A program made the translations under genes and the position numbers. From an uncultured Oscillibacter sp. (GTDB taxonomy: Bacteria; Bacillota; Clostridia; Oscillospirales; Oscillospiraceae), in NCBI GenBank assembly GCA_910585385.1, contig CAJUDV010000008.1:1-64000 (forward strand): 64,000 bases of DNA, given 5' to 3'. Positions 58,860-64,000 of this stretch are shown here, piece by piece (positions within the stretch are counted from its first letter, which is position 1; every line of letters begins with the position of its first letter). The notes beneath the pieces were generated by a model. The model did no database searches and had not been told where the DNA came from. It worked only from the letters and a program-made list of their open reading frames with translations.

Positions 58860-61262
58860 CTACTGCCGCAAAGCGGCCTCTCCGCTCTGCTCCCGGACAA
58901 TGGGCGGAAGAGACGGCAAGGGCTCCTCCTCCCGAAGGAGCGCCTTGACCGGGCAGAGGGCGGCGGCAAACACCTCGTCCACCGTGCCCACCGGAACAAA
59001 CCGCAGGGCCGCCCGAACCGTCTGGTCAATCTCCTCCAGGTCCCGCTCGTTGTCCTTGGGGATCAGCACCGTGCCGACGCCGTTCCGCATAGCCGCCATG
59101 CTCTTCTCCTTTAGACCGCCGATGGGCAGCACCCGCCCCCGGAGCGTCACCTCTCCCGTCATGGCAATGCCGGCCCTGATCTTTCGGTCCGTCAGGGCGG
59201 AGAGCATGGCGGTGGTAACGGCGATGCCAGCGGATGGACCGTCCTTTGGCACGGCCCCCTCCGGGAAGTGGACGTGGATGTCCTTCTCCTTCCAGAAGTT
59301 GGGCTCAATGCCCAGCACCGCCGCCCGGCTTCGCAGACAGCTGAGCGCCGCCTGGGCGGACTCCTTCATCACATCTCCCAGGTTCCCGGTAAGCTCCAGC
59401 TTGCCGGTGCCGTCGCAGGCCAGCACCTCCACCTCCAGAATCTCACCGCCGTTCTCCGTCCAGGCCAAACCGTTCACCACGCCAATCTCCTCCCTCTCCG
59501 TGCACAGGGCCGGGGGGTAGGGTTGACAGTCCAGCAGCTTCGGCAGGTCTTTTTCTGTAACGGTAATTCGCTTTACGTCTCCTGCCAAAAGCCGCATATC
59601 GGCCTTCCGGCAGATGGCAGCCAACCGCCGCTCCAGCTTTCGAACGCCGGACTCCCGGGTGTAATCCCGGATAACAGCCCGGAGTACGCCGTCGTCCATC
59701 CGCAGAGCGCTCTTTTTCAGCCCATGCTCCACCAGCAGCTTTGGCAGCAGGTGGCAGCGGGCAATCTGCACCTTTTCCTCGTCAGTATAGCTGGAGAGCT
59801 GGATCACCTCCATACGGTCCAGCAGGGGCCTGGGAATCGTATCCGTGGTATTCGCGGTGGTAATGAACATCACCTTCCGCAGGTCCACAGGAATCTCCAG
59901 AAAGTGATCCCGGAAAGCGTAATTCTGCTCGCTGTCCAGCACCTCCAGCAAGGCCGCCGCCGGGTCGCCCCGATAGTCGCTGCCCAACTTGTCGATCTCG
60001 TCCAGCAGCAGCAGGGGATTCATAGACCCGCTTCGGCTGATGGCCTCGATAATCCGGCCGGGCATGGAGCCTATGTAGGTCTTGCGGTGGCCCCGTATAT
60101 CCGCCTCGTCCCGGACGCCGCCCAGGGAGAGCCGCGCCAGTTTCCGGTTCAGCGCCTTGGCCACGCTGATGGCAATGGAGGTCTTGCCCACGCCGGGCGG
60201 ACCCACCAGGCAGATAATCTGCCCTTTGCTCTCAGGGTTCATCTGCCGGACGGCAATGGTCTCCAGGATGCGCTCTTTTACCTTCTCCAGGCCGTAGTGG
60301 TCTCTCTCCAGCACCTTTCGGGCGGCGTCCACACTGACCCGCTCCCGGGTAGTCACGTTCCAGGGCATCTCCAGGCACACATCCAGATAGTTCCGTATAA
60401 CCGCGGCCTCAGCGCTGCTGTATGGCTGCTTCGCCAGCTTACTGACCTCTTTCATCAGGTGCTTTTCCGTGTCCTCTTCCAGCTGAAGTTCCAGAATTTT
60501 CTGGCGGTAGACCTCAATCTCATCGTCCTCGTCCTCCTCCCCCAGCTCGTTCTGCAGCACCCGGATCTGCGTCCGCAGAATCTGGTCCCGCTGGGTGCGG
60601 ATCAGCTGGTCCCGTACCTTGCCCTCCATCTCGTGCTCAAAGCCCAGCACGTCGCACTCCCGGGCCAGAAAGCCGTTGAGCTTCCGCAGCCGCACATAGG
60701 GAACCAGCTCCTCAAGGATCTCCTGCTTGTCGGTGTAGCGCAGGTTGATGTTCTGGGCGATGAAGTCCGCCAGATACCCGGGATCCTGGCAGTCCATCAC
60801 CTGGGCAACGACCTCCTCCGGCAGGCTGTTCACCAGCCCCGCGTACTCGCCAAAGAGATTACCGGCCTGACGCAGCAGCGCCTCCATCCGGGGCCCTCGC
60901 CGAACAGAGGCGGATTCCTCAATAAGCTCCACATTTGCCTGGAGATAGGGCTCCGCCTGCCACAGCCGGCGCAGCCGCGCCCGCTGCCGCCCCTCCACCA
61001 CGCAGCGCACGGCGTGGGGTGAAAGCCGCAGGATCTGCCGGATGTGAGACACCGTTCCAATTTCGTACAGGTCCCCCTCCCCCGGCACATCCACGCCCAC
61101 CTCCCGCTGGGTGACAAGGAAGATGTCCTGGTCTGCCTCCATGGCCCGCTCCAAGGCGGCAATGGAAACACGGCGCTCCACGTCAAAGGTCAGATTCATA
61201 TGGGGAAAAACCGTCAGGCCCCGCAGGGCCAAAACGGGAATATTCATGGTAATGGGTTCCAT
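58860..61262 (-). CDS. lon: ATP-dependent protease Lon
   Basis: 800-aa cytoplasmic AAA+ protease. N-terminal substrate-binding domain (PVLALRGLTVFPHMNLTFDV, cited partly), AAA+ module with Walker A GPPGVGKTS and Walker B LLLLDEIDKLG, and the Ser-Lys protease domain with KDGPSAGIA (catalytic serine) and GGLKEK (catalytic lysine). The length is standard for LonA. ATG at 61262 follows AAAGGAGAACGCC. A 13-bp hairpin lies between clpX and lon and may limit readthrough. Confidence 0.97.
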   Translation of the reverse strand: MEPITMNIPVLALRGLTVFPHMNLTFDVERRVSIAALERAMEADQDIFLVTQREVGVDVPGEGDLYEIGTVSHIRQILRLSPHAVRCVVEGRQRARLRRLWQAEPYLQANVELIEESASVRRGPRMEALLRQAGNLFGEYAGLVNSLPEEVVAQVMDCQDPGYLADFIAQNINLRYTDKQEILEELVPYVRLRKLNGFLARECDVLGFEHEMEGKVRDQLIRTQRDQILRTQIRVLQNELGEEDEDDEIEVYRQKILELQLEEDTEKHLMKEVSKLAKQPYSSAEAAVIRNYLDVCLEMPWNVTTRERVSVDAARKVLERDHYGLEKVKERILETIAVRQMNPESKGQIICLVGPPGVGKTSIAISVAKALNRKLARLSLGGVRDEADIRGHRKTYIGSMPGRIIEAISRSGSMNPLLLLDEIDKLGSDYRGDPAAALLEVLDSEQNYAFRDHFLEIPVDLRKVMFITTANTTDTIPRPLLDRMEVIQLSSYTDEEKVQIARCHLLPKLLVEHGLKKSALRMDDGVLRAVIRDYTRESGVRKLERRLAAICRKADMRLLAGDVKRITVTEKDLPKLLDCQPYPPALCTEREEIGVVNGLAWTENGGEILEVEVLACDGTGKLELTGNLGDVMKESAQAALSCLRSRAAVLGIEPNFWKEKDIHVHFPEGAVPKDGPSAGIAVTTAMLSALTDRKIRAGIAMTGEVTLRGRVLPIGGLKEKSMAAMRNGVGTVLIPKDNERDLEEIDQTVRAALRFVPVGTVDEVFAAALCPVKALLREEEPLPSLPPIVREQSGEAALRQ

Positions 61263-61280
61263 GGCGTTCTCCTTTCAGGG

Positions 61281-61319
61281 AAAAAAGAGAAAGGGGCGCG
61301 CGGCGTCCCTTTCTCTTTT
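61281..61319 (-). terminator. Terminator/attenuator between clpX and lon
   Basis: Stem AAAAGAGAAAGGG/CCCTTTCTCTTTT (61283-61295 with 61307-61319, 11-nt GC-rich loop), T-rich on the minus strand. It lies just before the lon RBS. It may reduce readthrough into lon. Confidence 0.7.
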
Positions 61320-61321
61320 CT

Positions 61322-62641
61322 TTAAGACGCCGACCGCGGAGCGGAGCCGCCGTTTCTGGACTTCTCTCCCTTGCCGGTGTTTAGTTTCACGGAATAGTTG
61401 ATTTTATTGGGGTCGCGGGTCAGCTGAGGCTCCCCTTTTCCCTCCACGCAGTCCTTTGTGATAACCGCCTTGACAATGGTGGGGTCCGAGGGAATGTCGT
61501 ACATAATCTGGGTCAGGAGGTTCTCCATCACGGCCCGCAGGCCCCGGGCGCCGATGCTGCGCTCAATGGCCTTGTCGGCCACGGCCTCCAGCGCCTCCTC
61601 CTCAAATACCAGCTCCACCTCGTCGTACTCCAGCAGTTTCCTGTACTGCTTCACCAGCGCGTTTTTAGGCTCTTTCAGAATCCGCACCAGATCCTCCCGC
61701 TTTAGGGCGTTCAGCGGCGCGATTACCGGCAGACGGCCCACCAGCTCCGGGATAATGCCGAACTTCAAAATGTCGTGGGGCTGGACCTCGTGGAGAATCT
61801 TGTCCAGATCCTTGTCCTTCTTGCCTTGGATATTGGCGCCGAAGCCAATGCTCTTCTGGTCCAACCGCTTCTCGATGATCTTATCCAGACCGTCAAAGGC
61901 GCCGCCGCAGATAAACAGGATGTTCCGGGTGTTCACCTGGATAAACTCCTGGTGGGGGTGCTTTCTTCCGCCCTGGGGCGGCACGTTGGCCACGGTCCCC
62001 TCCACAATCTTCAAAAGCGCCTGCTGCACGCCCTCGCCGGAGACGTCCCGGGTGATGGAGGTATTCTCGCTCTTCCGGGCGATTTTGTCGATCTCGTCCA
62101 CGTAGATGATGCCGTGCTCGGCCCGCTCCACATCGAAATCCGCGGCCTGGAGCAGACGCAGGAGAATGTTCTCCACATCGTCGCCCACATAGCCCGCCTC
62201 GGTAAGCGTAGTGGCGTCGGCAATGGCAAAGGGAACTTTCAGAATCCTGGCCAAAGTCTGGGCAAAGAGCGTCTTGCCGGAGCCTGTGGGACCCAGCATC
62301 AGGATATTGCTCTTTTGCAGCTCCACGTCCTCGTCGCCGCCGAAAAAGATGCGCTTGTAGTGGTTGTACACCGCCACGGACAGTGCCACCTTGGCCTCGT
62401 TCTGGCCAATGACATACTGGTCCAGCACGTCTTTGATCTCCCGAGGCGTGGGAAGCTGGTCGGGAATGTCCTCCAGGGGATTGGAGTCCACATCGTCAAA
62501 CCCGTCGTTCAGAATGCTCATACACAGCTGAACGCACTCGTCGCAGATGCGCACACCGGGCCCTTGGATCATGCGGTGGACCTGTTGTTCATGCTTGCCG
62601 CAGAAGGAACACCGCAGCGTCTTCTTGCCGTCGTCACTCAT
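61322..62641 (-). CDS. clpX: ATP-dependent Clp protease ATP-binding subunit ClpX
   Basis: 439-aa AAA+ unfoldase for ClpP. N-terminal zinc domain with four cysteines ([11 protein letters not shown]...ICDECVQLC), Walker [14 protein letters not shown], Walker [11 protein letters not shown] and sensor region [16 protein letters not shown] at 62641. Lies 24 bp after clpP, the usual tig-clpP-clpX-lon order. Confidence 0.97.
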   Translation of the reverse strand: MSDDGKKTLRCSFCGKHEQQVHRMIQGPGVRICDECVQLCMSILNDGFDDVDSNPLEDIPDQLPTPREIKDVLDQYVIGQNEAKVALSVAVYNHYKRIFFGGDEDVELQKSNILMLGPTGSGKTLFAQTLARILKVPFAIADATTLTEAGYVGDDVENILLRLLQAADFDVERAEHGIIYVDEIDKIARKSENTSITRDVSGEGVQQALLKIVEGTVANVPPQGGRKHPHQEFIQVNTRNILFICGGAFDGLDKIIEKRLDQKSIGFGANIQGKKDKDLDKILHEVQPHDILKFGIIPELVGRLPVIAPLNALKREDLVRILKEPKNALVKQYRKLLEYDEVELVFEEEALEAVADKAIERSIGARGLRAVMENLLTQIMYDIPSDPTIVKAVITKDCVEGKGEPQLTRDPNKINYSVKLNTGKGEKSRNGGSAPRSAS

Positions 62642-62665
62642 GGTAAATACCCTCAGTCTCGCTTT

Positions 62666-63250
62666 TTATTTTCTGGCAGTTATGATCTGGTCCACCAGTC
62701 CGAACTCCAGCGCCTCCTCGGCGCTCATGAAGTTGTCCCGCTCGCAAGCGGCGGTGACCTCTTCCACAGAGCGGCCGGTGTTCTCCGCCATGATGCGGTT
62801 CATCCGCTTTTTGATGGTCTCCAGCCGTTTCAGGTGGATCGCCATATCGGTGATCTGGCCCTGGGTGCCGGCGGAGGGCTGGTGGATCATAATCTCCGCG
62901 TTGGGAAGCACAAACCGCTTGCCCTTGGCACCGGAGCTCAGAAGAAAAGCCCCCATGCTGGCGGCCATGCCCACACAGATGGTGGACACGTCGCACTTGA
63001 CGTACTGCATGGTGTCATAGATGGCCATGCCGTCGGTGACGGAGCCGCCGGGGCTGTTGATATAGAACTGAATCTCCTTGTCCGGGTCCTGAGCCTCCAG
63101 GTATAGCAGCTGGGCCACCACCAAACTGGCGGTAGTGGCGTTGACCTCCTCGCCCAGGAACACGATGCGGTCGTTCAGCAGCCGGGAGAAAATATCGTAG
63201 GAACGCTCTCCCCGGCTGGTCTGCTCCACAACATAGGGAACTAAACTCAT
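62666..63250 (-). CDS. clpP: ATP-dependent Clp protease proteolytic subunit ClpP
   Basis: 194-aa serine peptidase of the ClpXP complex. Catalytic serine in GMAASMGAF (about residue 98), histidine in [13 protein letters not shown] (about 123), and aspartate in the C-terminal third. The N-terminal axial loop [19 protein letters not shown] (cited in part) and INSPGGSV are typical. ATG at 63250 follows CGGAGGTTTTCAAGT; the 34-codon upstream extension is non-coding spacer. Confidence 0.97.
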   Translation of the reverse strand: MSLVPYVVEQTSRGERSYDIFSRLLNDRIVFLGEEVNATTASLVVAQLLYLEAQDPDKEIQFYINSPGGSVTDGMAIYDTMQYVKCDVSTICVGMAASMGAFLLSSGAKGKRFVLPNAEIMIHQPSAGTQGQITDMAIHLKRLETIKKRMNRIMAENTGRSVEEVTAACERDNFMSAEEALEFGLVDQIITARK

Positions 63251-63382
63251 ACTTGAAAACCTCCGATCTTTCGTGGGGCTATTCACGGCTCTCTCCAGGC
63301 CCCGCAAACACACGCGCCCAGCCGGAATCCGCCCAATAAACCATTCTCCCATGATACCACAAGCACCATGAGAGAATGTGTC

Positions 63383-63399
63383 GAATCGATGAACGATTC
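63383..63399. promoter_or_regulatory. Inverted repeat in the tig-clpP spacer
   Basis: GAATCG-ATGAA-CGATTC lies about 133 bp upstream of the clpP start. It could be an operator controlling clpP; no CtsR-type direct repeat (GGTCAAA) was found nearby. Confidence 0.35.
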
Positions 63400-63476
63400 C
63401 AAAAATCCACCCCGGCAGGCTGTGACGGCCACCGGGACAGGGCCGTTTTCGATGTAGCGCGGAAGGAGCCTCCGGA

Positions 63477-64000
63477 TTACTCCTCCTCTTTCCTGGCTTC
63501 CTTCACCGCTTTTTTCGTGGTCTTCTTGGCGGTCTTCTCCTCGCCCTCGGCGGCCTTCTTGGCGGTCTTCTTCGCCGTCTTCTTGGGCTTCTCCTCGCCC
63601 TCGGCGGCCTCCTCGGCCTTGTCCTCCGCCTTCTTCGCAGTCTTTTTGGCGGTTTTCTTCTCCGGCTTTACGGCGACGGCGCTGTCCACCACCAGGGCCA
63701 CGGCCTTCCGGCTGATCACCTGGTCCTTAACCTGATCGGCCTGGACATATTTTTTCACCGTCTCCAGGTCCATGCCGTACTGCTCCGCCAGCTTTTTAAA
63801 CTCCTCTTCCACGTCCTCATCGGCAGCCTCGATGTTCTCGGCCTTGATGACGGCAGCCAAAGCCAGATCCATCCGCACCTGGCGCAGAGCCGGCTCCCTG
63901 GCGTCCTCCAGCAGCTTGGCCTCGGTAATCCCGGTCATCTGAGCGTACTGGTCATAGGGAATGCCCTGCTGGGTGATCTGCATCTTGAAGTTCTCCACAA
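63477..64000 (-). CDS. tig: Trigger factor, C-terminal part (cut by window edge)
   Basis: Only the last 174 codons are inside the window; the gene continues beyond base 64000. The visible part is the chaperone C-terminal domain of trigger factor ([60 protein letters not shown], each cited separately). It ends in an unusual lysine/alanine-rich tail of about 60 residues (repeated KKTAKK, with acidic EEAAEGEE spacers) from about codon 115 of the visible part. The gene is upstream of clpP, as in most Firmicutes. Trigger factor binds ribosomes at the exit tunnel; the tail may add nucleic-acid affinity (inference). Confidence 0.9.
   Translation of the reverse strand, partial: VENFKMQITQQGIPYDQYAQMTGITEAKLLEDAREPALRQVRMDLALAAVIKAENIEAADEDVEEEFKKLAEQYGMDLETVKKYVQADQVKDQVISRKAVALVVDSAVAVKPEKKTAKKTAKKAEDKAEEAAEGEEKPKKTAKKTAKKAAEGEEKTAKKTTKKAVKEARKEEE

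Noticed and set aside
1..64000. CRISPR arrays, tRNA/rRNA genes, transposases or prophage genes
   Set aside because: No regularly spaced direct repeats, no cloverleaf or rRNA signature, and no mobile-element protein motifs were found in any region.

Overview
The window looks like the chromosome of an anaerobic, spore-forming, G+C-rich member of the Clostridia. Gene content and codon style recall the Oscillospiraceae / Flavonifractor-like gut lineages, but no marker gene fixes the genus. The supporting evidence is a complete spoIIIA operon with a sigma-E promoter, gerW (ytfJ), whiA, the Firmicutes pair PolC plus DnaE, HPr kinase, the MEP isoprenoid pathway, and Firmicutes-type operon orders throughout. 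Nearly all DNA is housekeeping. I see no prophage, insertion sequence, CRISPR array, rRNA or tRNA.

Layout. About 0.2-9.7 kb (minus strand) is the classic xseA-xseB-ispA-[RNA]-oapA-dxs-tlyA-nadK-argR-recN operon. The roughly 770 bp between ispA and the membrane-protein gene before dxs has no credible protein. It starts at a good promoter, folds into many stems, and sits where the large OLE RNA (Ornate, Large, Extremophilic) lies in other Firmicutes, next to its membrane partner OapA. This is the most remarkable element in the window. About 10-17 kb holds a small XRE regulator and a divergent 71-aa ORF, nusB, an Asp23 gene, spoIIIAA-AH, and an XRE/membrane-protein pair with two operator-like palindromes. 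About 17-30 kb holds a Cys-rich unknown protein, a DUF3048 lipoprotein, a DUF4364 protein, dnaE, and hprK-ROK kinase-murB-rapZ-yvcK-whiA (glycolytic/cell-wall control). About 30-35 kb is the scpA/scpB operon with an M50 protease, ytfI, gerW, a D,D-carboxypeptidase and a pseudouridine synthase.

About 35-43.7 kb is more variable: an acetyltransferase, an unknown protein, an RluA-type synthase, a HAAS/PadR pair with duplicated operators, a polyamine ABC transporter whose permease and binding protein are fused, a thioesterase and a ferritin. About 44-55 kb (minus strand) is pyrH-frr-uppS-cdsA-dxr-rseP-GNAT-ispG-small membrane protein-polC. About 55-58 kb has a membrane-anchored XRE protein and an S-layer-homology protein. 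About 58.2-64 kb is tig (cut by the window edge)-clpP-clpX-lon-engB.

Together, dxs, dxr, ispG, ispA and uppS carry much of isoprenoid supply from pyruvate/GAP to undecaprenyl diphosphate. They are split over two operons, one of which carries the candidate OLE RNA. Many genes start with TTG or GTG behind strong Shine-Dalgarno sequences. Start sites were moved inward wherever a family start with a good RBS lies inside a longer open frame. All family assignments come from reading the translated sequence and gene order; no database search or folding program was run.
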